DNA of 64,000 bases, from the NCBI RefSeq assembly GCF_000444875.1, contig NC_021985.1, positions 5,786,170 through 5,850,169 of the forward strand, in the 5' to 3' direction. The DNA comes from Streptomyces collinus Tu 365. Its GTDB lineage: Bacteria; Actinomycetota; Actinomycetes; Streptomycetales; Streptomycetaceae. Positions 37,001 to 44,441 of the stretch are shown here, in pieces. Under the pieces are notes generated by a model. That model was not told the origin of the DNA. It was given only the letters and a program-made list of their open reading frames with translations, and did not search any database. The translations under genes were made by a program, and so were the position numbers. Position 1 is the stretch's first letter; every line of letters starts with the position of its first letter.

Positions 37001-37911
37001 TTGGCGGCCTCGGCGCTGGAGAGCGTCTTCGAGGCGGCCTGCTCGGCCTCCTTGACCAGCTTCTCCGCCTCGGCCTGCGCCTTGCGCAGCGCCTCCTCGG
37101 CCTCCGTCATGCGCTGTTCGGCGGCGCGGCTCAGCTCGGCGGCCTGCCGGCGGGCGGCGTCCGACTCGCTGACGGTGGAGGTGCGCAGCTGCTCGGCGTG
37201 GTCGGTGGCCTCCTGGGCCTGCGTGGAGGCGGCGTTCAGCAGCCGTTCGGCGTCCGTGCGGGCGCGGCGCAGGATCTGCTCGGCCTCGGCGCGGGCGGCC
37301 TCGGCGTCGCCCTGCAGGCGCTCGCGGGCCTCCCGGGTGACCCGCTCGGCCTCGGCGCGTGCGGTGGCCATGGCCTGCTCGGCCTCGGCGCGGGACTCGT
37401 CGAGCAGCCGGCGGGCCTGCTGCTCGGTGCGGGCACGCAGCTGCTCGGCCCACGCCACGTTCTCGTTGACGTGCGACTCGACGGTCTGGCGCCGCTCGGC
37501 CAGCTCCTGGTCGAGCTGCTGGCGACGGGTGACCGCCTCCTGGTGCAGCTCGGCCTGCAGACGGGCGGCCTGCTCGGCGTGCTCCTGCAGGATGCGCTGC
37601 GTCTGCGCACGGACCTGGCTCAGCTCCCGCTCGGCGTCCTGACGCAGCTGGTCGGCCTGCATCTGGGCATTGCGGAGCAACTGTTCGGCCTGATAGCCGA
37701 TGTCACCGCCGTCGTAGGCGGGCCGGGTCATCAGAGTGCGGCGCGCCTCGTGCAGCTTGGCGCGCAGCACCTCGACCTGGTAGCCGAGGTCCTCGGCGTG
37801 CTGGATCGCCTTTTCCCGCTCGGTCCTCAGCCGCTTCATCTCGGCCTCGAACCGAGAGAGGTGGTCGACGTCAGCCGCCGGCTCTCGCTCCTGGCTCTCG
37901 TAGCCCCGCAC
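34063..37911 (-). CDS. scy: Polar-growth scaffold protein Scy
   Basis: 1282 residues starting at GTG 37911 with MRGYESQEREPAADVDHLSR. The N-terminal 60 residues resemble a DivIVA-like segment; the rest is a giant coiled coil with many repeats around the theme EAERLRxEAxEEAERxR, part of the known 51-residue repeat variant shared with FilP. Scy organises the tip complex and branching in Streptomyces with DivIVA and FilP. The start has only a weak GGGA site. The repetitive sequence creates long spurious frames on the other strand. Confidence 0.95.
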   Translation of the reverse strand: MRGYESQEREPAADVDHLSRFEAEMKRLRTEREKAIQHAEDLGYQVEVLRAKLHEARRTLMTRPAYDGGDIGYQAEQLLRNAQMQADQLRQDAERELSQVRAQTQRILQEHAEQAARLQAELHQEAVTRRQQLDQELAERRQTVESHVNENVAWAEQLRARTEQQARRLLDESRAEAEQAMATARAEAERVTREARERLQGDAEAARAEAEQILRRARTDAERLLNAASTQAQEATDHAEQLRTSTVSESDAARRQAAELSRAAEQRMTEAEEALRKAQAEAEKLVKEAEQAASKTLSSAEAANETRTRTAKEQVARLVEEATKEAESTRSEAEQLVADARAEAEKIVAEASEKARAVTAEESASQLSKAARTAEDVLNKASEDAKKTTRAAAEEAERIRTEAEAEADRLRAEAHDIAEELKGAAKDDTKEYRAKTVELQEEARRLRGEAEQLRADAVAEGESIRAEARREAVAQIEEAAKSAEELLAKAKADADELRQKATGDSEKVRTEAIERATSLRRQAEETLERARKEAERLRAEAAEEVETVRSAAEQAARELREETERAVEARRVEAAGELTRLQTETQERLAAAEQALADAREEAARIRREAGEEAERLRSESAERIRALQQQAEAEAERLRDEAAADASASRAEGESVAVRLRSEAAAEAERLKVEAQESADRMRAEAQAAAERLGTEASETLAAAQEEAARRRREAEELLGAARSEADQERERAREQSEELLASARRRVEDAQTEATRLVEEADRRATEMVSAAEQHAQQVRDSVAGLHEQAQEEITGLRSAAEHAADRTRREAEEEADRVRADAYAERERAGEDATRLRREAHEETEAAKALAERTVAEAIAESERLRSDAGDYAQRVRTEASDKLAEADQAASRTRADAREDANRIRSDAATQADTLITEAGNEAERLRTETVAEAERVRAEAVANAEQLVADATGEAERLRAEAAEKVGSAQRHADRLRADAERLAADAEAAAERLVGSAREEAERTLDEARQEANKRRSEAAEQVDTLITETTAEADKLLTEAQQQALQTTADAESQADTMVGAARSEADRIVSEATVEGNSRVEKARTDADELLVGARRDATAIRERAEELRERVTAEIEELHERARREAAETMKSTGDRCDALIKAAEEQLSKAQAKAKEMVSEASSEAGKVRIAAVKKAEGLLKEAEQKKATLVKEAEELKAEAIREARRTVDEGKRELEILVRRREDINTEISRVQDVLEALESFEAPSSGKEGGVKAGATVGPPRSGGKASDS

Positions 37912-38119
37912 TGCGCGGTCCCATCCGTCCCCTGGTCAGCTTCTCCAACGAGCTCCGTCCATCCGCCGGACGGGGCCCCCGGGGAATGGTGTCAGATCAA
38001 CGGCGGAGCACGGGCTGCTGCCCCGACGCTCTTCCCCCGAAACCCGGACCCCGGCATGCGGCCGCCCCCCGCCTTCGGGGACGACCGCCCCCAACCCTAC
38101 CGGCCCATATGTACGGCGG

Positions 38120-38560
38120 TCAGTGCTCGGGCGACTCAACAGGGGCCGAAGTGACCAGTTCTGTCAGGACGCCGTGGCAATCCTTGGGGTGCAGGAAGGT
38201 GATCCGCGACCCCATGGAGCCGCGTCGTGGCTCGTCGTACAGAACGCGTACGCCCTTGCCGCGGATCTCGTCGGCGTCCCCGTCCACATCCGCCGTACCG
38301 AAGGCGATGTGGTGGACGCCCTCCCCGTTCTTGGCCAGCCACTTGCCGACCGCGGAGTCCTCCCGGGTCGGTTCCAGCAGCTGGAGGTAGGAGGCGCCGC
38401 CGTCGGACGTCTCGTTGATCTTGAGCATGGCCTCCCGCACGCCCTGCTCCTCGTTGACCTCGGTGTGGAACACCTCGAAGCCGTACGTGGCCCGGTAGAA
38501 CTCGACGGTCGTGTCGAGGTCGTGGCAGGCGATCCCGATGTGGTCGATTCGCGTCAGCAT
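38120..38560 (-). CDS. mce: Methylmalonyl-CoA epimerase
   Basis: 146 residues, a vicinal-oxygen-chelate enzyme interconverting (2R)- and (2S)-methylmalonyl-CoA. Candidate metal ligands are His7 (RIDHIGIAC), Gln60 (SYLQLLEP), His84 (EGVHHIAFG) and Glu134 (GVLTELVT). No Shine-Dalgarno is present; TTGCGT, a 17-bp spacer and TGCACT six bases before the ATG suggest a leaderless promoter. It diverges from the thiolase gene. Confidence 0.93.
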   Translation of the reverse strand: MLTRIDHIGIACHDLDTTVEFYRATYGFEVFHTEVNEEQGVREAMLKINETSDGGASYLQLLEPTREDSAVGKWLAKNGEGVHHIAFGTADVDGDADEIRGKGVRVLYDEPRRGSMGSRITFLHPKDCHGVLTELVTSAPVESPEH

Positions 38561-38622
38561 GGAATCAGTGCAGCGCCAAGGCGGTGGTTACGCAACGTGC
38601 GCGCGATCACACCGGCGGGCCG

Positions 38623-38652
38623 ATGACGGCACGGAGTGCCACTCAGTACATT
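38623..38652 (+). promoter_or_regulatory. Putative thiolase promoter
   Basis: ATGACG (38623-38628) and TACATT (38647-38652) are 18 bp apart, giving a reasonable housekeeping-type promoter about 50 bp before the thiolase start. Confidence 0.5.
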
Positions 38653-38709
38653 CGAAGTAAACCCTCGTTCACTCCTCGGCTGTGCAGGCCGGTAAGGGGA
38701 TCGCAGCTC

Positions 38710-39909
38710 ATGTCTTCTGGAACGAACACCTCGGTGATCGTCGCGGGCGCGCGTACGCCCATGGGACGGTTGCTCGGCTCGCTGAAGTCCTTCTCCGGGG
38801 CCGACCTCGGCGGCTTCGCGATCAAGGCCGCCCTCGACCGTGCGGGTATCGGTGGCGACCAGGTGCAGTACGTGATCATGGGGCAGGTGCTGCAGGCCGG
38901 CGCCGGGCAGATCCCCGCCCGCCAGGCCGCCGTCAAGGCCGGCATCCCGATGAGCGTCCCCGCGCTGACCATCAACAAGGTGTGTCTGTCCGGCCTGGAC
39001 GCGATCGCGCTGGCCGACCAGCTCATCCGCGCCGGCGAGTTCGACATCGTCGTCGCCGGCGGCCAGGAGTCCATGACCAACGCCCCGCACCTGCTGCCCA
39101 AGTCCCGTGAGGGCTTCAAGTACGGCGCGGTGCAGATGCTCGACGCGATGGCCCACGACGGCCTGACCGACTCCTTCGAGAACATCGCCATGGGCGAGTC
39201 CACGGAGAAGCACAACACGCGCCTCGGCATCCGGCGCCCCGAGCAGGACGAGATCGCCGCCCTGTCCCACCAGCGGGCCGCCGCCGCGCAGAAGAACGGC
39301 GTCTTCGAGGCCGAGATCACCCCGGTCGAGATCCCGCAGCGCAAGGGCGAGCCGGTCGTCTTCAGCAAGGACGAGGGCATCCGCGGCGACACCACCGCCG
39401 AGTCGCTCGGCAAGCTGCGCCCGGCCTTCGCCAAGGACGGCACGATCACGGCCGGCTCCTCCTCGCAGATCTCGGACGGCGCGGCCGCCGTGGTCGTGAT
39501 GAGCAAGGCCAAGGCCGAGGAACTGGGCCTGGAGTGGCTCGCGGAGATCGGCGCGCACGGCAACGTGGCGGGGCCGGACAACTCGCTGCAGTCGCAGCCG
39601 TCCAACGCCATCCGGCACGCCCTGAAGAAGGAGGCCCTGGAGGTCTCCGACCTCGACCTCATCGAGATCAACGAGGCGTTCGCCGCGGTGGCCGTGCAGT
39701 CAATGAAGGACCTCGGCGTGTCCACGGAAAAGGTGAACGTCAACGGCGGCGCGATCGCCCTCGGTCACCCGATCGGCATGTCCGGCGCCCGGCTCGTGCT
39801 CCACTTGGCCCTGGAGCTCAAGCGGCGCGGCGGCGGCGTCGGCGCGGCCGCGCTGTGCGGCGGCGGCGGTCAGGGCGACGCCCTGATCGTGCGGGTCCCG
39901 AAGGCCTGA
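38710..39909 (+). CDS. Acetyl-CoA C-acetyltransferase (thiolase)
   Basis: 399-residue thiolase that condenses two acetyl-CoA into acetoacetyl-CoA or cleaves it. The nucleophile is Cys92 in NKVCLSGLDAI; GHPIGMSGARL carries the catalytic His and ALCGGGGQGDA the second Cys. ATG 38710 has AAGGGGA upstream; the frame remains open further upstream without support. Downstream meaB begins 37 bp later, probably in one transcript. Confidence 0.95.
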   Translation: MSSGTNTSVIVAGARTPMGRLLGSLKSFSGADLGGFAIKAALDRAGIGGDQVQYVIMGQVLQAGAGQIPARQAAVKAGIPMSVPALTINKVCLSGLDAIALADQLIRAGEFDIVVAGGQESMTNAPHLLPKSREGFKYGAVQMLDAMAHDGLTDSFENIAMGESTEKHNTRLGIRRPEQDEIAALSHQRAAAAQKNGVFEAEITPVEIPQRKGEPVVFSKDEGIRGDTTAESLGKLRPAFAKDGTITAGSSSQISDGAAAVVVMSKAKAEELGLEWLAEIGAHGNVAGPDNSLQSQPSNAIRHALKKEALEVSDLDLIEINEAFAAVAVQSMKDLGVSTEKVNVNGGAIALGHPIGMSGARLVLHLALELKRRGGGVGAAALCGGGGQGDALIVRVPKA

Positions 39910-39946
39910 GTTCCAGTTACGTCTGTGAAGTGAACGGAGCTGTTTG

Positions 39947-40903
39947 ATGCAGGACGTCTCCTCTCTGGTGGCCCAGGCCAGGGACGGCCGGCCGCGGGCC
40001 GTGGCCCGGCTGATCTCGCTGGTGGAGGGGGCGTCCCCGCAGCTCAGGGAGGTCATGGCGGCCCTGGCGCCGCTGACCGGCAACGCCTACGTGGTGGGTC
40101 TGACCGGTTCGCCGGGCGTCGGCAAGTCGACCTCGACCTCCGCCCTCGTCACCGCGTACCGCAAACAGGGCAAACGCGTGGGCGTGCTGGCCGTCGACCC
40201 CTCGTCGCCGTTCTCCGGCGGCGCGCTGCTCGGCGACCGGGTCCGGATGTCGGATCACGCCTCCGACCCCGGGGTCTACATCCGCTCCATGGCCACCCGT
40301 GGTCACCTGGGCGGCCTTGCCTGGGCGGCGCCGCAGGCGATCCGGGTCCTGGACGCCGCGGGCTGCGACGTGATCCTGGTCGAGACCGTCGGCGTCGGCC
40401 AGTCGGAGGTGGAGATCGCCTCGCAGGCCGACACCAGCGTGGTGCTGCTGGCCCCGGGCATGGGCGACGGCATCCAGGCGGCCAAGGCCGGAATCCTGGA
40501 GATCGGTGACGTCTACGTCGTCAACAAGGCCGACCGCGACGGCGCCGACGCCACCGCCCGCGAGCTGAACCACATGCTGGGCCTCGGCGAGTCCCGTGGC
40601 CCGGGCGACTGGCGGCCGCCCATCGTCAAGACGGTCGCCGCCCGTGGGCAGGGCGTCGACGAGGTGGTCGAGGCGCTGGAGAAGCACCGCGCGTGGATGG
40701 AGGAGCGCGGGGTGCTCACCGAGCGCCGCACGGCGCGCGCGTCCCGCGAGGTGGAGACCATCGCGGTCACCGCGCTGCGCGAGCGGATCGCCGACCTGCA
40801 CGGCGACCGCCGCCTCGGCGCGCTGGCGGAGCGGATCGTCGCCGGCGAGCTCGACCCGTACCGCGCGGCGGACGAACTGGTGGCGGGCCTCACCGCGGGC
40901 TGA
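39947..40903 (+). CDS. meaB: MeaB/ArgK-type GTPase (B12 mutase chaperone)
   Basis: 318-residue G3E-family GTPase that protects and reloads adenosylcobalamin-dependent acyl-CoA mutases. Walker A GSPGVGKS at 54-61, DPSSPFSGGALLGDRVRM (switch region), the ETVGVGQSE box and the NKAD guanine-specificity motif are all present. ATG 39947 is chosen over TTG 39944 for its spacing to GGAG at 39936-39939. Placed after thiolase, it probably serves IcmA at 50 kb or a methylmalonyl-CoA mutase outside the window. Confidence 0.93.
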   Translation: MQDVSSLVAQARDGRPRAVARLISLVEGASPQLREVMAALAPLTGNAYVVGLTGSPGVGKSTSTSALVTAYRKQGKRVGVLAVDPSSPFSGGALLGDRVRMSDHASDPGVYIRSMATRGHLGGLAWAAPQAIRVLDAAGCDVILVETVGVGQSEVEIASQADTSVVLLAPGMGDGIQAAKAGILEIGDVYVVNKADRDGADATARELNHMLGLGESRGPGDWRPPIVKTVAARGQGVDEVVEALEKHRAWMEERGVLTERRTARASREVETIAVTALRERIADLHGDRRLGALAERIVAGELDPYRAADELVAGLTAG

Positions 40904-40943
40904 CCCCTGGCGCCCGCCGGACCGTGTCGCTACATTGATCCAC

Positions 40944-40964
40944 ATGTTCCTCCTCCTGGCGTAG
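40944..40964 (+). CDS. Candidate six-residue leader peptide MFLLLA
   Basis: A leaderless mini-ORF: TACATT (40931-40936) lies seven bases before ATG 40944, and the frame ATG TTC CTC CTC CTG GCG TAG ends at 40964. The codons are three consecutive leucines after Phe. A stem-loop starts 11 bases after the stop and the MFS gene starts at 41049. This is the layout of ribosome-dependent attenuators; I infer, not show, that it is translated. Confidence 0.45.
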   Translation: MFLLLA

Positions 40965-40974
40965 AGCGCGCACC

Positions 40975-41007
40975 GGACCGCGAGGCCGATCACCGGCCCT
41001 CGCGTCC
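40975..41007 (+). promoter_or_regulatory. Hairpin between the leader ORF and the MFS gene
   Basis: CGCGAGG (40979-40985) pairs with CCTCGCG (40998-41004), extended by GGA/TCC across one bulge. Possible attenuator stem controlled by ribosome position on the leader ORF. Confidence 0.45.
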
Positions 41008-41048
41008 CTCGGTGTCCCCTCTCCCGCCTCCCGCAGAGGAACTTCCGC

Positions 41049-42332
41049 GTGTCCACGCACCCTTCGCGGCCCTCGTACGCCGCCGTCCTGCGCGTCCCGC
41101 ACGCGCGCCGCACCTTCGCCGCGGCCCTCGCCGCGCGCCTGTCCTACGGCACGGTCTCCCTCGCCGTCCTGCTGTCCGTCACCCGCGCCACCGGGTCCTA
41201 CGCCGTCTCCGGCGCGGTGATGTCCCTGTTCGGGGCGATGACGGTCTTCCTGATGCCCTTGCGGGCCTCGCTGGTCGACCGGCACGGCCCGCGCCGGGCC
41301 CTGCCGGTCATGGCCACGGTGTACGGCGTCCTGCTGTGTGCCCTTGCGGCCCTGACCTGGCGCCCCGGGGCGCCCGCCGCGGCCGTGGCCGGGGCGGCCG
41401 CCCTCGCCGGGGCGTGCGCGCCCCCGCTCGGCCCGACCATGCGCGCCCTGTGGGCCGATCTCGTCCCCGACCGGGCCCTGCTGCAGCGTGCGTACAGCCT
41501 GGACGGGGTCGCCGAGGAACTGCTCTACGTCTCCGGTCCGGTCCTGGTCGGCGCGCTGGTCGGGTTCGCGCCGCCGGCCTGCGGGATCCTGCTGAGCGCG
41601 CTGCTGATCGTGGGCGGCACCTGCGCCTTCGTCATGTCCCCGGTGATGCCGGGGCCGCGCGCCGCGGCGGCGAAGGGCCGTCGCGCCGGCGCCCGGGGCC
41701 TGCTGCCTCCGGTCGCCGTGGCCCTCGGGGTCGGGCTGGCGCTCAGCGGGGTGGACCTGCTGGCGGCGGCCTTCGCCGCCGAACGGTCCTACGACCCGGC
41801 GCTCGTGTCCTGGGTGCTGGGCGCGCTCTCCGCGGGCAGCGCGGTGGGCGGGCTGGTCAACGGGGCGGTGGCGTGGCGGGCTCCCGCCCGGACCCGGCTG
41901 TGCTGGTTCGCGGTGGGTCTCGGGGCGGTGGTCGCGGCGGCGGGCCTGGCACCCGGGCTGTGGACGCTCACGGGCGCCATGGCGCTCGCCGGGGCGTTCA
42001 TCGCCCCGGCGCTGACGACGGCGTACCTCCTGGCCGACGAGAGCGCGGCCGAGGGGTCCCGGACCCAGGCCGGGGCGTGGGTGAACACGGCGGTCAACGC
42101 CGGGAGTGCGGGGGGAGCGCTGGTGACCGGGCTGCTGATCGGCCGGCTCCCCCTGGCCGTGTGCTTCACGGCGGCCGGTGCCACCGCCCTCGCGGCGGCC
42201 GTGGCCGCCGCGCTCGGCGGGCGGTCACCCGTGCCCGCGTCCCGGCGCTCCGGGGGGACCACCGTGGCCGCGGGCGGCGAGGGTGCCGGTGCCCGGACGG
42301 GGGCGGGGGAGGCTGCCGCCGGGGGCCGCTAG
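41049..42332 (+). CDS. MFS transporter
   Basis: 427 residues with about twelve hydrophobic helices. LVDRHGPRRALPVMATVYG is the loop 2-3 motif A (DRxGxR type). Ala/Gly-rich and ending in a 35-residue polar tail. Such proteins usually export drugs or metabolites; substrate unknown. GTG 41049 has AGAGGAA upstream. Preceded by the MFLLLA leader and hairpin, convergent with absC. Confidence 0.88.
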   Translation: MSTHPSRPSYAAVLRVPHARRTFAAALAARLSYGTVSLAVLLSVTRATGSYAVSGAVMSLFGAMTVFLMPLRASLVDRHGPRRALPVMATVYGVLLCALAALTWRPGAPAAAVAGAAALAGACAPPLGPTMRALWADLVPDRALLQRAYSLDGVAEELLYVSGPVLVGALVGFAPPACGILLSALLIVGGTCAFVMSPVMPGPRAAAAKGRRAGARGLLPPVAVALGVGLALSGVDLLAAAFAAERSYDPALVSWVLGALSAGSAVGGLVNGAVAWRAPARTRLCWFAVGLGAVVAAAGLAPGLWTLTGAMALAGAFIAPALTTAYLLADESAAEGSRTQAGAWVNTAVNAGSAGGALVTGLLIGRLPLAVCFTAAGATALAAAVAAALGGRSPVPASRRSGGTTVAAGGEGAGARTGAGEAAAGGR

Positions 42333-42336
42333 GTCA

Positions 42337-42384
42337 TGTCCGCGAAGTCCCGTCGTCCGGCCGGACGACGGGACTTCGCGGACA
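42337..42384. terminator. 48-bp perfect palindrome between MFS gene and absC
   Basis: Loopless palindrome with 24-bp arms, centred on CCGG at 42359-42362, between convergent genes; it starts five bases after the MFS stop. Its right arm shares 22 identical bases with 32806-32827. Likely a bidirectional terminator of a mobile repeat family. Confidence 0.85.
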
Positions 42385-42417
42385 CGGCCTGGACGCCGGC
42401 CGGGGCGCCGCCTCCGC

Positions 42418-42894
42418 TCAGGGGCGCCCCCGCTGTCCCCTCAGGTGCTCGGCGATCGGCTTGAGCGCCTTGTCCAGCTCTATCAGGGCCTCCGGCGGCA
42501 GGAGGTCGATGAAGTGCCGCCGCACCGAGGACACGTGGTGCGGCGCGACCTTGCGCATCGTCTCCATGCCGTGCTCGGTAAGCACGGCGAACAGTCCCCG
42601 GCGGTCGGACTCGCAGTTCTCCCGCCGTACCAGGTTCGCGTTCTCCATCCGCGTGATCTGGTGCGAGAGCCGGCTCTTGGACTGCAGGGTGGCGGAGGCC
42701 AGGTCGCTCATCCGCATCCGCACGTCCTCCGACTCCGAGAGGTTCACGAGGATCTCGTAGTCGTTCATTGTCAGGCCGAACGGCTGCAGGTCCTTTTCGA
42801 GCTGGTACGTCAACAGCCTGTTGACCTCCAGGTGGGTACGCCAGGCGCACTGCTCCGCATCGGTCAGCCAGCGCGTGGCCGTCTCGGTCTCCAT
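42418..42894 (-). CDS. absC: MarR-family regulator AbsC
   Basis: 158 residues with a winged helix (MNDYEILVNLSESEDVRMRMSDLA, SRLSHQITRMENANLVRREN, DRRGLFAVLTEHG; segments quoted separately). The sequence and length match S. coelicolor AbsC, a zinc-responsive pleiotropic regulator of antibiotic production. The N-terminus METETATRWLTDAEQCAWRT is characteristic. The ribosome site AGGTAG is weak. A candidate operator lies directly upstream. Confidence 0.9.
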   Translation of the reverse strand: METETATRWLTDAEQCAWRTHLEVNRLLTYQLEKDLQPFGLTMNDYEILVNLSESEDVRMRMSDLASATLQSKSRLSHQITRMENANLVRRENCESDRRGLFAVLTEHGMETMRKVAPHHVSSVRRHFIDLLPPEALIELDKALKPIAEHLRGQRGRP

Positions 42895-42911
42895 GAATGA
42901 AGTCTACCTAA

Positions 42912-42934
42912 GAAGTTGAATGACGAACTACTTC
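42912..42934. promoter_or_regulatory. Candidate operator upstream of absC
   Basis: Inverted half-sites GAAGTTG (42912-42918) and CTACTTC (42928-42934) match at six of seven positions with a 9-bp spacer, 18 bp from the absC start. Could be an autoregulatory MarR site. Confidence 0.4.
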
Positions 42935-42986
42935 GGGTGGTGTGACTGTGCGCACGCGTTCGATGTCACACTCCGCAGACTACCGC

Positions 42987-43793
42987 TCACAGCCCGAAGC
43001 GACGCTGGAGGTCTCCCAGCTGTCCGGGAAGGCGCGGTACGGCCGCCGATTGCGGACCGTGTCCACCCGGTCCCGCTCCGCCACCGCCGGGAACCCCCGG
43101 TTCGGGCGGAACCGCCCCGGTCGCCTGCTCGGCCATCAGGGCCTCGCTGGACTGCAGCAGGACCGTCCCGGCTCCCACGAACTCGAACTGGTGCTCCTCG
43201 CCGGAAGCCCCGCCCAGGCCCGTCATCGCACGTAGACCGCCCAGGACGCCCGTGAGGTACCCGTGGTCGTAGTGGTGACACGGTGACGGACAGTCGGCCC
43301 ACCCGACCAGTGCCTGGGGGTCCACCCGGATCGGAGGTTCCATGAACACCACCGGACCGTTAGATGCGGCCACGAACTTTCCGGTTCCGATCAGGGTCAG
43401 AAAACCGGGCACGATCGATTGCTTGAGCGCGAGACTTGGCTGAAAAGCGAGCAGATTGCCCGCGCGAATGGTCAAGTTCCCGTCGTCGAGGTCGAAGGAG
43501 TTGACGTCGAAGGCCCGGTCGGCCAGCAGCATCTTGCCGGAGCCCGCCGCCACGACCCAGTCGCTCGCGTGCAGTGGCGAATGGAACGAGGTACGGACAA
43601 GTCGGTCGAGTCGCCCGTGCCCGACGCCGTTGAACTCGATCGCCCCGTAGTAGGCGATCATCTTCCCCTTCTGCAGGAACCACTGCCCGCTCTTGAGCTC
43701 CACGCAGAAGGTGTACTTGTTCACGTTGTCGTCGGCGGGCAGGGTCACGGGGTCGAACACCACGGGGCCGCCGGGGGTTCCGTACGCGCTCAC
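42987..43793 (-). CDS. AIM24-family protein (third gene of trio)
   Basis: 268 residues. The AIM24/DUF124-type beta-sandwich is suggested by KGKMIAYYGAIEFNG, DRAFDVNSFDLDDGNLTIRAGNLLAF, GPVVFMEPPIRVDPQALVGW and EFVGAGTVLLQSSE. It has an extra 50-residue Gly/Pro-rich tail. GTG 43793 has an excellent GGAGGAG six bases upstream, inside the previous gene, whose TGA overlaps the start. Confidence 0.85.
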   Translation of the reverse strand: MSAYGTPGGPVVFDPVTLPADDNVNKYTFCVELKSGQWFLQKGKMIAYYGAIEFNGVGHGRLDRLVRTSFHSPLHASDWVVAAGSGKMLLADRAFDVNSFDLDDGNLTIRAGNLLAFQPSLALKQSIVPGFLTLIGTGKFVAASNGPVVFMEPPIRVDPQALVGWADCPSPCHHYDHGYLTGVLGGLRAMTGLGGASGEEHQFEFVGAGTVLLQSSEALMAEQATGAVPPEPGVPGGGGAGPGGHGPQSAAVPRLPGQLGDLQRRFGL

Positions 43794-44440
43794 AGCTTCT
43801 CCTCCGAGGCCTGGACGTAGACCGTGCCGCTGCCGCTCAGCTCCAGCTGGAAGGCCTCGCCGGAGCCGCGGCCCACCATGTCGCGCCAGCCGAGCGCGCT
43901 GGACAGCTTGTTGCGGACGTCGCCGTGGTGGGCGACGTACGCCTGCGGGTCCACGTGGACCGGGCGCTGCGGGGTGATCGGGATCTCGAAGACGCCGCCG
44001 TGCGCCATCACGGCCACCGCTCCCTGTCCCTGCAGTGTGGTGGTGAACAGGCCCTGCCCCGTGACCTGCCCGCGGACCATGCCCATGACCCCGCCCTGCG
44101 AGCCCATGAACATCGTGCCCTGGCGCAGGGTGCCCTCGAAGGCGAGCAGCCGGTCGGCCTCGACGTACAGGGTGTCGCCGGTCAGGCGGATGACGTGCAC
44201 GTGGTGGCCGCCGTGCCCGAAGAAGACGGTGCCGCTGCCCTCGACGGTCATCAGCGGGGTGGCCTCGCCGGCCACCCGCCGTCCGATCATGGACATCAGG
44301 CCGCCCTGGCCGCCCTGGAGGCTGGGCGTGAAGGCCACGTCCCCCTTGTAGGCGAGCATCGCGCCGCGCTGGTTGAACAGCCGCTGCCCGGGCAGCACGG
44401 TCGCCTCGACCATCTTGGAGTTGATCTCCCGGAAGCTCAT
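43790..44440 (-). CDS. AIM24-family protein (second gene of trio)
   Basis: 216 residues: NQRGAMLAYKGDVAFTPSLQ, VEGSGTVFFGHGGHHVHVI, LYVEADRLLAFE, TTTLQGQGAVAVMAHGGVFEI, VHVDPQAYVAHHGDV and QLELSGSGTVYVQASEEKL. The alternating strand and glycine pattern is that of AIM24 proteins, whose role in bacteria is unclear. It begins one base after the first gene's stop and overlaps the third gene. Confidence 0.87.
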   Translation of the reverse strand: MSFREINSKMVEATVLPGQRLFNQRGAMLAYKGDVAFTPSLQGGQGGLMSMIGRRVAGEATPLMTVEGSGTVFFGHGGHHVHVIRLTGDTLYVEADRLLAFEGTLRQGTMFMGSQGGVMGMVRGQVTGQGLFTTTLQGQGAVAVMAHGGVFEIPITPQRPVHVDPQAYVAHHGDVRNKLSSALGWRDMVGRGSGEAFQLELSGSGTVYVQASEEKL

Positions 44441-44441
44441 C

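Noticed and set aside
34009..38154. 1381-codon open frame on the plus strand opposite scy
   Set aside because: It mirrors the scy repeats (Leu/Gly-rich antisense of Ala/Glu/Arg codons), has no ribosome site and lacks real domains.
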